A stretch of DNA of 64,000 bases from PUPG01 sp041686485 (GTDB lineage Bacteria > Bacteroidota > Bacteroidia > Bacteroidales > UBA7960): positions 1 through 64,000 of the forward strand of contig JAWLDT010000001.1 of the NCBI GenBank assembly GCA_041686485.1, read 5' to 3'. The notes below the pieces were generated by a model. The model ran no database searches and was not told the DNA's origin. It saw nothing but the letters and a program-made list of their open reading frames with translations. Below are positions 8,153-17,736 of the stretch, one piece after another; the stretch's first letter is position 1; every line of letters begins with the position of its first letter. Both the position numbers and the translations under genes were made by a program.

Positions 8153-9436
8153 ATGAATATCCTTCTTATAGGTGGTGGTGGTCGGGAACATGCGCTGGCC
8201 CATAAAATTGCCTCAAGTCCGCTTTGTGAAACCCTGTATATTGCGCCTGGTAATGCCGGAACAGCTATGCATGGCGATAACGTCATTCTGGACATTGCTG
8301 ATCATCAGCGTGTGGGTGAATTTGTGTTGAAAAACGGTGTTGACATGGTTGTCGTAGGTCCGGAAGAACCCCTGGTCAAGGGTCTGGGAGATCATTTCAG
8401 GCGGGATCAGGAGTTGCGGAAGGTTTTGTTTGCCGGGCCCGGGGCAGACGGGGCACGACTGGAAGGGAGCAAGGCTTTTGCCAAATCCTTTATGGAAAGC
8501 AATGCCATACCCACGGCGAAATACCGTGCTTTTCATGCCGGTGACCTTCAGGCAGGCCTTGATTTTCTGGCCGGGCTGAAAGCTCCTTATGTGTTGAAAG
8601 CCGATGGCCTGGCTGCCGGCAAAGGGGTCATCATTTGTGACACCCTGCAGGAAGCCGAAACCACATTGCGGGAGATGTTGTGTGATAAACGCTTTGGGGA
8701 TGCTTCTGAAACAGTTGTTATTGAAGAATACCTGCAAGGCTGGGAGATGTCCGTGTTTGTGATCACCGATGGTATTTCATGGCATATGCTACCGGCAGCC
8801 AAAGATTATAAACGGATCGGAGAAGGCGATACGGGCGCCAATACAGGTGGGATGGGGGCTGTTAGCCCGGTTCCGGCTGCCGACAGCCACCTTATGCAGC
8901 GAATAGAAAAACAAATTGTGAACCCCACGATCCGGGGGTTGCAACAAGCGCAAATCCCATATGTCGGATTTATCTTTTTCGGTTTGATGGTGGTTGATGA
9001 AAGCCCCTATGTGATTGAATATAACGTCCGCCTAGGTGATCCGGAGGCCGAAGTGATCCTCCCACGCATAAAAACCGACCTGGTTGACATGCTGCAGGCT
9101 GCCTGCCGTCAGGAGCTACATACAAAAGAATTGGTTATCATTTCTGAGGCAGCAGCTACCGTCGTACTGGCCAGTGGCGGGTATCCAGGGCCATATCAAA
9201 AAGGTCATGAAGTCTTTATGTCCGATACGACAACCGGTTGTCAGCGTTTTTATGCCGGGGTTAAAGATAAGGATGGACATCTGGTAACCAGCGGTGGAAG
9301 AGTAATGGCTGTTACCGGAATGGCAGAAAATCTTGAAAAAGCCCTCAAAGTAGCCTACCAGGATGTTAATAATATCGACTTCAAGGCTAAATACTTCAGA
9401 AGGGATATCGGGGAAGACCTTTTATCCTTCATATAA
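8153..9436 (+). CDS. purD: phosphoribosylamine-glycine ligase
   Basis: GAR synthetase, step 2 of de novo purine synthesis, joining phosphoribosylamine and glycine with ATP. The 427-residue ATP-grasp protein shows the N-terminal GGGGREHAL loop, ADGLAAGKGV in the ATP-grasp region and the metal-binding end NVRLGDPEAE. The frame is open upstream to 7994, but the ATG at 8153 gives the family start (MNILLIGGGG) and is the only start downstream of the promoter. A membrane protein gene follows after 10 bases. Confidence 0.96.
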   Translation: MNILLIGGGGREHALAHKIASSPLCETLYIAPGNAGTAMHGDNVILDIADHQRVGEFVLKNGVDMVVVGPEEPLVKGLGDHFRRDQELRKVLFAGPGADGARLEGSKAFAKSFMESNAIPTAKYRAFHAGDLQAGLDFLAGLKAPYVLKADGLAAGKGVIICDTLQEAETTLREMLCDKRFGDASETVVIEEYLQGWEMSVFVITDGISWHMLPAAKDYKRIGEGDTGANTGGMGAVSPVPAADSHLMQRIEKQIVNPTIRGLQQAQIPYVGFIFFGLMVVDESPYVIEYNVRLGDPEAEVILPRIKTDLVDMLQAACRQELHTKELVIISEAAATVVLASGGYPGPYQKGHEVFMSDTTTGCQRFYAGVKDKDGHLVTSGGRVMAVTGMAENLEKALKVAYQDVNNIDFKAKYFRRDIGEDLLSFI

Positions 9437-9446
9437 ACATCAGGTA

Positions 9447-10448
9447 ATGCTTATTCATCTTTTCAGAAAAACGCAATGGCATACACCGTTTCTGCTTCTG
9501 ATCATTGGTGCGGTGCTTTGGTTCGATGCGTTTATACGTCCGGAGGCATCCCTGGTATACATTCGTAGTATAAACGCACCTTTGTATAACCTGTTTGAGC
9601 CTTTAGTGTCCGCGTACCCGCTGGCTGCGAATATTGTCTCCTTTCTGTTGTTGCTTTTTCAGGTGTTTTTCGTAAACTATGTGGCAACCTCGAAGGCATT
9701 TACAGATAAGTATTCAGGGTTAACAGCGTTGTTTTACCTGTTGCTTATGAGCAGTACCCCGGGAATGATTGCCCCCCACCCTGTACTTTTTAGCAACCTG
9801 TTTCTCTTGCTGGCCCTGAACAAGATTTTTCATGTGTATCGTGAAAAGCAGGTCAGGCTGGAAGTGTTTAACGTAGGCCTGCTTGTCGCATTAGCCGGTT
9901 TGTTCTATTATCCCGCTATGGTATTTGTTTTCCTGCTATTGATCGCGCTGGTTGTTTATTATCAGGTGAACATAAATGCTTTTTTTGCTGCCCTGCTGGG
10001 CTTCCTGGCACCTTTTGCTTTCCTTTGGCTCTATTACTTCATGCAGGAAAACACGGATCAGCTCATTACCGAACTCACCATCATGGTGCAACCCATGCTG
10101 ATCTTTGAACAAAGCCCCGGTCAGTATGAAAAGCTGTTAATTTATATGCTTGCGCTGCTTTCTCTGTTTTCTTTTTTCCGTTTACAGTTCATAAACAAAA
10201 GGAAAAGACCCATTCGCATCCGAAAAAGGATAAACCTGTTGTTTCTCTTCTTTTTGTTTGCGGCTGTTTCCTATTTCCTGACCGTTCATTATTTTCATGT
10301 GCATTATGGTTTGATGATGATACCCCTGAGTGTCGCCCTTGGCTCATTATTTGATGATATAAAACGCAAAAAGCTGGCCGAGATCCTATTTACGGTTTTT
10401 TTACTATTGATACTGGCCGCCCGTTTCGCCGGGTATAGTATATTTTGA
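9447..10448 (+). CDS. polytopic membrane protein, DUF6427-like
   Basis: A 333-residue, very hydrophobic protein with roughly eight to ten membrane segments and no catalytic motif that I can name. A basic loop (FINKRKRPIRIRKRIN) near residue 250 separates the last membrane block. I recall Bacteroidota proteins of this type (DUF6427) next to purD, which matches the 10-base gap here, but family membership is from memory and the function is unknown. The ATG at 9447 is preferred over the overlapping upstream start at 9363. Confidence 0.7.
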   Translation: MLIHLFRKTQWHTPFLLLIIGAVLWFDAFIRPEASLVYIRSINAPLYNLFEPLVSAYPLAANIVSFLLLLFQVFFVNYVATSKAFTDKYSGLTALFYLLLMSSTPGMIAPHPVLFSNLFLLLALNKIFHVYREKQVRLEVFNVGLLVALAGLFYYPAMVFVFLLLIALVVYYQVNINAFFAALLGFLAPFAFLWLYYFMQENTDQLITELTIMVQPMLIFEQSPGQYEKLLIYMLALLSLFSFFRLQFINKRKRPIRIRKRINLLFLFFLFAAVSYFLTVHYFHVHYGLMMIPLSVALGSLFDDIKRKKLAEILFTVFLLLILAARFAGYSIF

Positions 10449-10590
10449 CAAATGCTTACCTTTGTGGCACCGTAGGTTACACGGAAATGGCATAGGAGGA
10501 GGTGTTGAAGGGGTGGGTGACTGTTTTATAAGCTGGAAGCTCGAAGCTGGAAGGAAGAAAGAAAAAAAGCTCGAAGCTGGGAGAAGAGAA

Positions 10591-10660
10591 AAACTTCGTG
10601 TGCTTAGTGCCTCCCGAAGGGTCAGGACAGGTTTGTGGTGAAAAAATAACCACGAAGGCA
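10591..10660. repeat. imperfect palindromic intergenic repeat, copy 3
   Basis: The left part holds CTTCGTGTGCTTAGTGCCT and the right part CCACGAAGGCACGAACAC followed by AAAG. The reverse complement of the right part resembles the left part. It uses the same words as the elements at 1275-1346 and 2571-2639 but is more diverged. Confidence 0.55.
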
Positions 10661-10686
10661 CGAACACAAAGATGGGAGAAAAAAAC

Positions 10687-10770
10687 CGTTCACTGTTCAC
10701 CGTTCACTGTTCACCGTTCACCGTTCACCGTTCACTGTTTACTGTTCACTGTTCACCGTTCACCGTTCAC
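10687..10770. repeat. GTTCACY heptamer array
   Basis: Twelve contiguous 7-base units, GTTCACT or GTTCACC with one GTTTACT, end 40 bases before the purQ start. They have the same heptamer and period as 2884-2960. Confidence 0.92.
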
Positions 10771-10810
10771 TTTGATACAATAACATATACATACTTGATA
10801 TAACTCCATT

Positions 10811-11500
10811 ATGAAATTTGGTGTAGTTGTTTTCCCCGGTTCCAATTGCGATCATGATATGATCTATGTCCTGCAGAAAAAGCTCAGTCAGGAAGTGGTT
10901 CCGTTATGGCATAAAGATCATGACCTGCAGGGCGTTGATTTTGTAGTACTGCCCGGGGGATTTTCGTTTGGTGATTATTTGCGCTCGGGAGCCATCGCCC
11001 GGTTTTCACCGATTATGCAGGAAGTGGTTGCTTTTGCCCGGAAAGGCGGTTATGTCATGGGGATCTGCAATGGCTTTCAGATTCTTTGTGAAGCACAATT
11101 GTTGCCGGGTGCTTTGATTCATAACCCGGATCATCAATTTATCTGTAAGAATGCCTTCATTCGCAGTGAGACAAAGAACAGTCTTATTACGGCTGCTACT
11201 GATCCCGGAGAGCCCCTGAAGATACCTGTGGCCCACGGCGAAGGCCAGTATTATATTGATGATACCAATTTGCAAGCGCTTCATGATCATCAGCAGGTGT
11301 TGTTCCGCTATTGTGATGCCGAAGGCCGGTTAACTCCCGGATCGAACCCGAATGGCTCTGTTGATCATATAGCAGGCGTGTGTAACCATGAAAGAAATGT
11401 GTTTGGTATGATGCCGCATCCCGAAAGGGCTGCTGATCAGGAGTTGGGCAATCAGGATGGCCGCCGTATCCTTGAAGGAATCCTGAAGGTGGCTGTCTAA
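10811..11500 (+). CDS. purQ: phosphoribosylformylglycinamidine synthase subunit PurQ
   Basis: Glutaminase subunit of FGAM synthase, which supplies ammonia for step 4 of purine synthesis. The 229-residue class I glutamine amidotransferase has its nucleophile Cys86 in GICNGFQIL and the His203/Glu205 pair in MPHPERA. A separate PurQ implies small PurL and PurS encoded elsewhere; neither is in the window. The ATG at 10811 follows the heptamer array by 40 bases. rnhB follows after 42 bases. Confidence 0.96.
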   Translation: MKFGVVVFPGSNCDHDMIYVLQKKLSQEVVPLWHKDHDLQGVDFVVLPGGFSFGDYLRSGAIARFSPIMQEVVAFARKGGYVMGICNGFQILCEAQLLPGALIHNPDHQFICKNAFIRSETKNSLITAATDPGEPLKIPVAHGEGQYYIDDTNLQALHDHQQVLFRYCDAEGRLTPGSNPNGSVDHIAGVCNHERNVFGMMPHPERAADQELGNQDGRRILEGILKVAV

Positions 11501-11542
11501 GCATTTTCAGATCGATCATTCTGACAAAATAAATCATTTCCG

Positions 11543-12172
11543 ATGTCAGCTCCTCTGCGCATACAATTCGGTGACCGTTACCCTGAGGCCGGTTGCGATG
11601 AAGCCGGCCGGGGGTGCCTTGCAGGTCCGGTCTTTGCCGCAGCTGTCATCTTACCGAAAAAGCCTTCAGAAAAAATCCAATCCCTGTTAAAGGATTCTAA
11701 AGCCTTATCCGCCAAAAACAGGGAAACATTGCGAACGCTCATTACAGCGAATGCCGTAAGCTATGGTGTCGCCGGGATTGATCATCAAACCATTGATGAG
11801 ATCAATATCCTGAATGCAAGCATCCTGGCAATGCACAAAGCCCTGGAGCAACTTACACCGCAGCCGGAGATGATCCTGGTTGACGGTCACCGTTTTAAAC
11901 CTTACGGTGAGGTAATGCATGAGTGCATTGTGAAAGCGGACTCCAGCTTTTTGTCTGTTGCTGCCGCCTCTGTCCTGGCCAAAACATATCGCGATGCCTA
12001 TATGGAGTGGCTGGATGAGCAATATCCCCAATATGGCTGGAAACAAAACAAAGGATACCCTACAGTCGCTCATCGTTCGGCTATCAGGGAATTTGGCCTT
12101 ACACCATTTCACCGGCGCACGTTCCGCCAACTGAAACAACAACCATTTAATTTTGAATCAACCGACAAATGA
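11543..12172 (+). CDS. rnhB: ribonuclease HII
   Basis: Removes ribonucleotides from RNA:DNA hybrids and single misincorporated ribonucleotides from DNA. The 209-residue protein carries the catalytic DEAGRG at residues 19-24, a further Asp in ILVDGH and the conserved KADSSF-SVAAASVLAK block with the fourth carboxylate in YRDAYM. RNase HI and HIII lack the DEAGRG start. tex begins 13 bases after its stop. Confidence 0.96.
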   Translation: MSAPLRIQFGDRYPEAGCDEAGRGCLAGPVFAAAVILPKKPSEKIQSLLKDSKALSAKNRETLRTLITANAVSYGVAGIDHQTIDEINILNASILAMHKALEQLTPQPEMILVDGHRFKPYGEVMHECIVKADSSFLSVAAASVLAKTYRDAYMEWLDEQYPQYGWKQNKGYPTVAHRSAIREFGLTPFHRRTFRQLKQQPFNFESTDK

Positions 12173-12185
12173 TGAAAGGGCATAT

Positions 12186-14324
12186 ATGATAGCTTCTGAC
12201 CATATTGAACAGATTGTTGCTGATACCGGTATCCCTCGTAAAAGTGTTGCAAAAACGGCCTTCCTGATGGCGTCAGGTGCCACAGTTCCGTTCATCGCCC
12301 GGTATCGCAAGGAGGTGACTGGGTCGCTGGATGAGGTTCAGATAACCACCATTCGGGACATGCTGGCCCGCCTGCAGGAACTGGATAAGCGACGTGAAGC
12401 CATCCTGGCGTCCATTGACGAGCAGGGTCTCTTGACACCGGAACTGGAAAGTGCCATCAAGGTATGCAGCAGCATGTCGGCATTGGAGGACCTTTATCTG
12501 CCTTACCGGCCAAAGCGCAAAACAAGGGCCACCAAAGCTGTTGCACGTGGTCTTGAACCACTTGCACGAATGTTGATGGCGCAGGAAAACCGGGATCCCG
12601 ACAAGGCGGCAGCGGCCTATGTTAACCCCGGGAAGGAGGTTTCTTCCGTTAAAGATGCACTGGCGGGGGCGCGTGATATCATGGCCGAATGGATCAACGA
12701 AGACAGCCGGGCACGTGGGCAACTGCGCCGACTCATGAACAGAAAGGCCGTGTTAATCAGTCGACCGGTAAAAGGCCAGGAGGAAGAAGGTGAAAAATAT
12801 GCCAGCTATTTCGATTGGCAGGAGAAAGCCGCCAAAGCTCCTTCGCATCGAATCCTGGCCATGATGCGGGGAGAAAAAGAAGGCTTTCTGAAGCTGCAAC
12901 TGGCTCCGGAGCAGGAAGAAGCATTCGCTATGCTGGAAAAATTGTTTATTAAAGGAGATGGCCCTGACGCTGAACAGGTGCGGCTGGCACTTCAGGATTC
13001 CTATAAACGGCTGCTCCATCCGTCCCTCGAGACCGAACTGCGACATGTGCTGAAAGAACGCGCCGATAAAAAAGCCATCGATGTCTTTGGCGAAAACCTC
13101 AGGCAGCTGTTACTTGCCCCGCCGCTGGGTCAGAAACGTATTCTGGCCATCGACCCCGGTTATCGAACGGGCTGCAAAGTTGTTTGTCTGGACGAAGAGG
13201 GACAGCTTCTGCACAACGAAAATATCTACCCCCATCCCCCTGCTAACCAGAAAGGACCTGCCATGGCCAAGATACAGAGCCTGGTGGATGCTTACAGGAT
13301 TGAAGCTATCGCTATCGGAAACGGTACGGCAGGCCGTGAAACAGAAAATATGATCCGCAAAGTCCGCTTCGACCGGGATGTGATGGCTATCATGGTGAAC
13401 GAAAGCGGTGCTTCGGTCTATTCCGCTTCCGACCTTGCCCGGGAGGAATTCCCCGAATATGACGTAACCGTCAGGGGCGCGGTGAGCATCGGCCGGCGCC
13501 TCGCCGATCCACTGGCCGAGCTTGTAAAGATTGACCCCAAAGCCATCGGGGTCGGACAGTACCAGCATGATGTGGATCAGAAGATGTTGAAACAGGCCCT
13601 CGATGATGTGGTAATGAGTTGTGTGAATGCCGTTGGTGTGGAAGCAAATACCGCCAGTAAGCAGCTGCTGACCTATGTTTCCGGCATCGGCCCCGGACTG
13701 GCTTCTTCCATCATACAACACAGAAATGAACAAGGGCCATTTAACTCCCGGCAGGCACTGAAAAAGGTACCAAGACTGGGAGAAAAAGCCTTTGAACAGG
13801 CAGCCGGATTTATTCGTGTGGCACAATCAACGAATCCGCTCGACAAAAGTGCCGTCCACCCTGAAAGTTATGAGGTGGTGGCAGCCATGGCCCAGGATCT
13901 GGGCGTTGGGGTGCATGACCTTATGCAAGACAAAAGCCTCCGTGATAAGATTCGTTTGGAAAACTATGTGACTAAAACCGCCGGGATCCCGACATTGAAG
14001 GATATCATGAAGGAGCTTTCGCGCGCCGGCCGTGATCCCCGGGAAAGCATTGACCAGTTTTCATTTGATAAGAACATCTTCAAAATGGAAGATTTAAAAG
14101 AGGGGATGGTGCTGCCGGGCATTGTTACCAATATCACTGCCTTTGGCGCATTCGTAGATATTGGTGTAAAACAGGACGGCCTGGTACATATCAGTCAGCT
14201 GACAGACCGTTTTGTTGAAAATCCCTCCGAAGTAGTGAAACTCAACCAAAAAGTACAGGTGAAAGTACTTTCGGTTGACATCGCACGAAAGCGCATTGGA
14301 TTATCGATGAAGGACGTGGATTAG
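12186..14324 (+). CDS. tex: Tex-family S1 RNA-binding protein
   Basis: Tex/Spt6-like nucleic-acid-binding protein thought to act in transcription. The 712-residue protein has an N-terminal helical Tex region with FIARYRKE, a YqgF/RNase-H-like domain (LAIDPGYRTGCK), a helix-hairpin-helix pair (TYVSGIGPGLA, KVPRLGEKAFE) and a C-terminal S1 domain (GMVLPGIVTNITAFGAFVDI). The ATG at 12186 gives a start after rnhB ends; a TTG at 12153 would overlap rnhB. The stop overlaps the stop of the convergent acyl-CoA synthetase gene by 4 bases. Confidence 0.93.
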   Translation: MIASDHIEQIVADTGIPRKSVAKTAFLMASGATVPFIARYRKEVTGSLDEVQITTIRDMLARLQELDKRREAILASIDEQGLLTPELESAIKVCSSMSALEDLYLPYRPKRKTRATKAVARGLEPLARMLMAQENRDPDKAAAAYVNPGKEVSSVKDALAGARDIMAEWINEDSRARGQLRRLMNRKAVLISRPVKGQEEEGEKYASYFDWQEKAAKAPSHRILAMMRGEKEGFLKLQLAPEQEEAFAMLEKLFIKGDGPDAEQVRLALQDSYKRLLHPSLETELRHVLKERADKKAIDVFGENLRQLLLAPPLGQKRILAIDPGYRTGCKVVCLDEEGQLLHNENIYPHPPANQKGPAMAKIQSLVDAYRIEAIAIGNGTAGRETENMIRKVRFDRDVMAIMVNESGASVYSASDLAREEFPEYDVTVRGAVSIGRRLADPLAELVKIDPKAIGVGQYQHDVDQKMLKQALDDVVMSCVNAVGVEANTASKQLLTYVSGIGPGLASSIIQHRNEQGPFNSRQALKKVPRLGEKAFEQAAGFIRVAQSTNPLDKSAVHPESYEVVAAMAQDLGVGVHDLMQDKSLRDKIRLENYVTKTAGIPTLKDIMKELSRAGRDPRESIDQFSFDKNIFKMEDLKEGMVLPGIVTNITAFGAFVDIGVKQDGLVHISQLTDRFVENPSEVVKLNQKVQVKVLSVDIARKRIGLSMKDVD

Positions 14325-16108
14325 GTATTACCGTTCTTTTTGCTGTATATGGTTTCGATGATATCGGCATACGTTTTCGTCAGGTAGCTCCGTCGTAGCT
14401 TCAGGGTAGCACTTAACTGGCCTGTTTCCACGCCCCACTCATGATCAAGGAGTTCAAATTTGGAAATGCGTTCGTATTTACCAAATCGTTGGTTATAATG
14501 GTTGACCTCCTTCTGATACCTTGCCCGGATACGTGGCATGGCTATCATTTCTGGATTGGTGGTATAGGGTATGTCTTTTTTGCTGCACCAGGAGCGCAGG
14601 TGATTAAAGTCAGGCACAATCAGGGCGGCCGGGAAGCGTTGGTTCTCTCCGATCACCATGATCTGATCAATGAAGGGCGATTCTTTAAAAGCATTTTCCA
14701 GCGCCTGCGGATGGATATATTTCCCAAATGATGTTTTGAATATGACTTTTTTCCTATCTGTGATGCGCAGTTGTCCTTCCGGCTCAATAACACCCACATC
14801 ACCGGTGTGAAACCAGCCATCCTCGTCAAGGACCTCCCGGGTCTGTTCCGGATCTTTATAATAGCCCTTCATGACATTGGGGCCTTTGACCAGGATCTCT
14901 CCGTCCCCGGCTATTCTGACATTAACACCCCGAAGTACCGGACCTACTGTTCCGAATTTGATTCCATCCGGGCTAAAATCGCTTACAGCTATGACAGGAG
15001 AGGTTTCTGTCAGCCCATATCCTTCCAGAACACGGAGCCCCATCGCCCAGAAAACGCGATTTAGTCTGGGCTGGAGGGCTGCCCCTCCCGAAACGATGAT
15101 GTCCAGGTTGTTTCCAAGTGCCGCTTTCCATTTGCTAAAAACCAGCTTTCTGGCAATTTTGAGTTTCAATGCATAGACAGGGTTGCGCTTTACCTTGCCT
15201 ATCTCGTAACGCAAACCCACCCTATTGGCCCAGAAGAAGATGATCTTCCGGAGGCCTTTCAGGCTGCGCCCCTTTGTAAGGATCTTGTCATACACCTTTT
15301 CAAGCAGCCTGGGTACCGTGGTAAATACATGCGGATGTACTTCTTTAAGACTGTCGGCAATAACCCCCATATTGGAGATATAGTACATTGTTAAACCTTT
15401 GTAGAGGAAGGTGTAGTTCATCATGCGCTCATAAATATGGCACAGTGGCAGGAAACTCATGGCACGGTGCTCCGGACCAAAGGGTGGAATGTGGGATACG
15501 GCCTTGAAATTGCTGATGATGTTATTGTGTGAAAGCATAACCCCTTTCGGTGTACCGGTGGTTCCGGAGGTATAGATGATGGTTGCCAGGTCATCAGGTT
15601 TAATGCTGTCTTTGATTTTTTGTAACTGTTCCGGTTGCGGATGCTCTTTTCCCAGGTTGATAAGCTCATCGAGATGCTGATAGCCAAGGAGATCGCTGAA
15701 GGTGTAGATGGCCTCCAGAGAGGGTATGTCTTTGACAATTTCTTTGATGCGCCTGTACATCTCCTCACCGGCTACAAAAACATACTTTACCTCTGCATGG
15801 CTGAGGATATGATGATAATCTTTGTTGCTGATGGTAGGATAAATGGGTATGTGAATGGCGCCAATTTGTTGAACCCCCATATCCAGAATGTTCCATTCCG
15901 GGCGGTTAAAGGTGATTGAGGCTATTTTATCACCGCGCCGAACGCCCCTGGCCATCAGTCCGTAGCTGGTGTGCCGGCTGCTCTCAATCCAAGCTTTTGT
16001 TGAATACGTTTTCCATTTATCTGAATCTTTGCCGGCAAGAGCCACTTGCTTGTCCGGGCAAAGCCCTGCATAATGATCAAGTAAATCAAAAATCCTGGTT
16101 ACTTCCAT
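14321..16108 (-). CDS. long-chain fatty acid-CoA ligase (AMP-dependent)
   Basis: Activates fatty acids to acyl-CoA through an acyl-AMP intermediate. The 595-residue ANL-superfamily protein has the P-loop YTSGTTGTPKGVMLSH, the GYGLTETSP motif, the hinge-region GWFHTGD and DRKKVIFKTSFGKYI near the catalytic Lys region. Size and motifs match FadD15-like ligases with about 600 residues. Chain-length preference cannot be read from sequence. It is monocistronic and convergent with tex. No -7 box is found upstream. Confidence 0.92.
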   Translation of the reverse strand: MEVTRIFDLLDHYAGLCPDKQVALAGKDSDKWKTYSTKAWIESSRHTSYGLMARGVRRGDKIASITFNRPEWNILDMGVQQIGAIHIPIYPTISNKDYHHILSHAEVKYVFVAGEEMYRRIKEIVKDIPSLEAIYTFSDLLGYQHLDELINLGKEHPQPEQLQKIKDSIKPDDLATIIYTSGTTGTPKGVMLSHNNIISNFKAVSHIPPFGPEHRAMSFLPLCHIYERMMNYTFLYKGLTMYYISNMGVIADSLKEVHPHVFTTVPRLLEKVYDKILTKGRSLKGLRKIIFFWANRVGLRYEIGKVKRNPVYALKLKIARKLVFSKWKAALGNNLDIIVSGGAALQPRLNRVFWAMGLRVLEGYGLTETSPVIAVSDFSPDGIKFGTVGPVLRGVNVRIAGDGEILVKGPNVMKGYYKDPEQTREVLDEDGWFHTGDVGVIEPEGQLRITDRKKVIFKTSFGKYIHPQALENAFKESPFIDQIMVIGENQRFPAALIVPDFNHLRSWCSKKDIPYTTNPEMIAMPRIRARYQKEVNHYNQRFGKYERISKFELLDHEWGVETGQLSATLKLRRSYLTKTYADIIETIYSKKNGNT

Positions 16109-16203
16109 ACAAATTGAAAAGGTTGCTTTATACGAATGTTTAAGCTTTAAGACACGAATATAGAATTATTTTTTTTACACACTACCTTTTTTTATTCATT
16201 CAT

Positions 16204-16248
16204 AAAAAAACCGGATTGAGCAGGGTGGAAAAACAACTCAATCCGGTT
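16204..16248 (-). terminator. terminator of the dipeptidase gene
   Basis: A 12-bp perfect stem (AACCGGATTGAG at 16209-16220 with CTCAATCCGGTT at 16237-16248) is followed on the minus strand by a run of T. It lies 34 bases after the dipeptidase stop. Confidence 0.85.
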
Positions 16249-16281
16249 AAGACAGCGCATACAATAAAATCAGTTTATTGC

Positions 16282-17652
16282 TTACTTCTTTAATTCATGA
16301 AAATATTTATAGAAGTAAGGGATGGTTTCCAATCCTTTGTAAAACTGGGATAATGGATAGTTCTCGTTAGGCGAGTGGATGGCATCGGTTTCCAGGCCAA
16401 AGCCCATCAGGATAGATTTTGTTCCCAGGATCTGCTCAAACATGGAGATGATCGGAATGCTTCCACCGCTGCGGTAGGGGATGGGTTTGATGCCATAGCT
16501 TTGTTCATAGGCTTTACTTGCGGCCTTATAGGCTGGTGTGTCTGTTGGACTCACATAGCCCTCGCCGCCATGCAGGAACTCGACATCAACCTTTACGCAG
16601 GAGGGGGCGATGGACAGGAAATGGTCCTTAAACAGGTGGGTGATCTTTTCAGAATTCTGATGGGGCACCAGACGCATGGAGATCTTGGCATGTGCTTCAG
16701 AAGGCAGGACGGTTTTGGCTCCTTTTTCTGTGTAGCCGCCCCAGATTCCGTTCACATCAAGCGATGGTCTGATGCCTGTCCGTTCCAGCGCTGAATATCC
16801 TTTTTCACCATGAAGGGCTTCTACCCCGATTGATTTCTTATAGGCCTCTTCGTCAAAGGGTGCACGGGCCATCTCTTTGCGTTCTTCGTCTGACAATTCC
16901 TCCACATCGTCATAGAAACCTTCCACCGTTATGCGCCCGTTTTCATCGATCAGGCTGCTGATCATATCACAAAGGATATTCACCGGGTTGGCAACGGCGC
17001 CACCATACAGACCCGAGTGCAGATCACGGTTCGGGCCGGTTACGTGTACTTCACAAAAAGAAAGACCCCGCAGGCCGGTGGTGATGGATGGGGTGTCGGG
17101 GCCAAGCATGGCCGTGTCAGATACCAGGATGATGTCTCCGGCCAGCCGCTCACGATTGTCCTTCAGAAATTGTCCCAGGCTCGGTGATCCGATCTCCTCT
17201 TCACCCTCTATCATGAACTTGACGTTACAGGGCAACTGCCTGGTTTCTACCAGGTATTCAAATGAGGCCAGGTGCATAAACATCTGTCCCTTATCATCGT
17301 CTGCCCCGCGGGCATAGATATGGCCGTCCCTGATCCCGGGCTTAAATGGCTCACTTTTCCAGAGATCAAGCGGCTCGACGGGCTGTACGTCATAATGTCC
17401 GTAGATAATGACCGTAGGGAGGGCCGGATCAATGGTCTTCTCACCATATACCACCGGATGGCCTTCCGTTTTACAAACTTCAGCATGGTCTGCACCCTTT
17501 TTTAGCAAGCTTTCTTTGATCCAGTCAGCAGCCCTGTACATGTCATCCTTATGGTCTTCTTTTGAACTGATCGAAGGGATCCGGATAAGTTCAAACAACT
17601 CCTCGAGGAAGCGGTCTTTGTTATTTTCAATATATTGATGAAGGTCTTTCAT
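16282..17652 (-). CDS. M20-family dipeptidase
   Basis: Zinc metallopeptidase that splits dipeptides in the cytosol, probably a broad-specificity dipeptidase of the CNDP/PepV-related M20A group. The 456-residue protein shows metal ligands in YGHYDVQ (His86), GADDDKGQ (about Asp118-119) and EGEEEIGS (about Glu151-152), a dimerisation (lid) domain, and the late His of GLETDAIHSPNE. There is no signal peptide. Its own promoter box is at 17705-17712 and a strong terminator follows. An acetylornithine deacetylase or carboxypeptidase role is possible but less likely given the length. Confidence 0.9.
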   Translation of the reverse strand: MKDLHQYIENNKDRFLEELFELIRIPSISSKEDHKDDMYRAADWIKESLLKKGADHAEVCKTEGHPVVYGEKTIDPALPTVIIYGHYDVQPVEPLDLWKSEPFKPGIRDGHIYARGADDDKGQMFMHLASFEYLVETRQLPCNVKFMIEGEEEIGSPSLGQFLKDNRERLAGDIILVSDTAMLGPDTPSITTGLRGLSFCEVHVTGPNRDLHSGLYGGAVANPVNILCDMISSLIDENGRITVEGFYDDVEELSDEERKEMARAPFDEEAYKKSIGVEALHGEKGYSALERTGIRPSLDVNGIWGGYTEKGAKTVLPSEAHAKISMRLVPHQNSEKITHLFKDHFLSIAPSCVKVDVEFLHGGEGYVSPTDTPAYKAASKAYEQSYGIKPIPYRSGGSIPIISMFEQILGTKSILMGFGLETDAIHSPNENYPLSQFYKGLETIPYFYKYFHELKK

Positions 17653-17704
17653 ATACGAATAATGTTTAAGGTTTGAGAATGTATGATTATTTTGAAGTTG
17701 AAAA

Positions 17705-17712
17705 CAAATATA
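17705..17712 (-). promoter_or_regulatory. -7 box of the dipeptidase gene
   Basis: The minus strand reads TATATTTG (TAnnTTTG), giving a leader of about 45 bases. The -33 region only has GTTTAG. The box sits between hslR and the dipeptidase gene, so the latter need not depend on hslR transcription. Confidence 0.45.
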
Positions 17713-17736
17713 TAAAATATCCGGCTAAACGGCACT

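Larger units (their letters stand above)
10449..10810. other. non-coding gap with a distant -7 box and repeats
   Basis: TACCTTTG at 10457-10464, with TTTC 19 bases upstream (10434-10437), resembles a promoter pointing at purQ 350 bases away. Between them lie reverse-orientation heptamers (GCTGGAA/GCTCGAA, 10532-10559), a CTTCGTG/CACAAAG palindromic element (10591-10660) and the GTTCACY array. No gene is supported. Confidence 0.65.

Noticed and set aside
10598..10783. A small frame across the GTTCACY array
   Set aside because: It is repeat-derived; the translation is a tandem peptide of array words.
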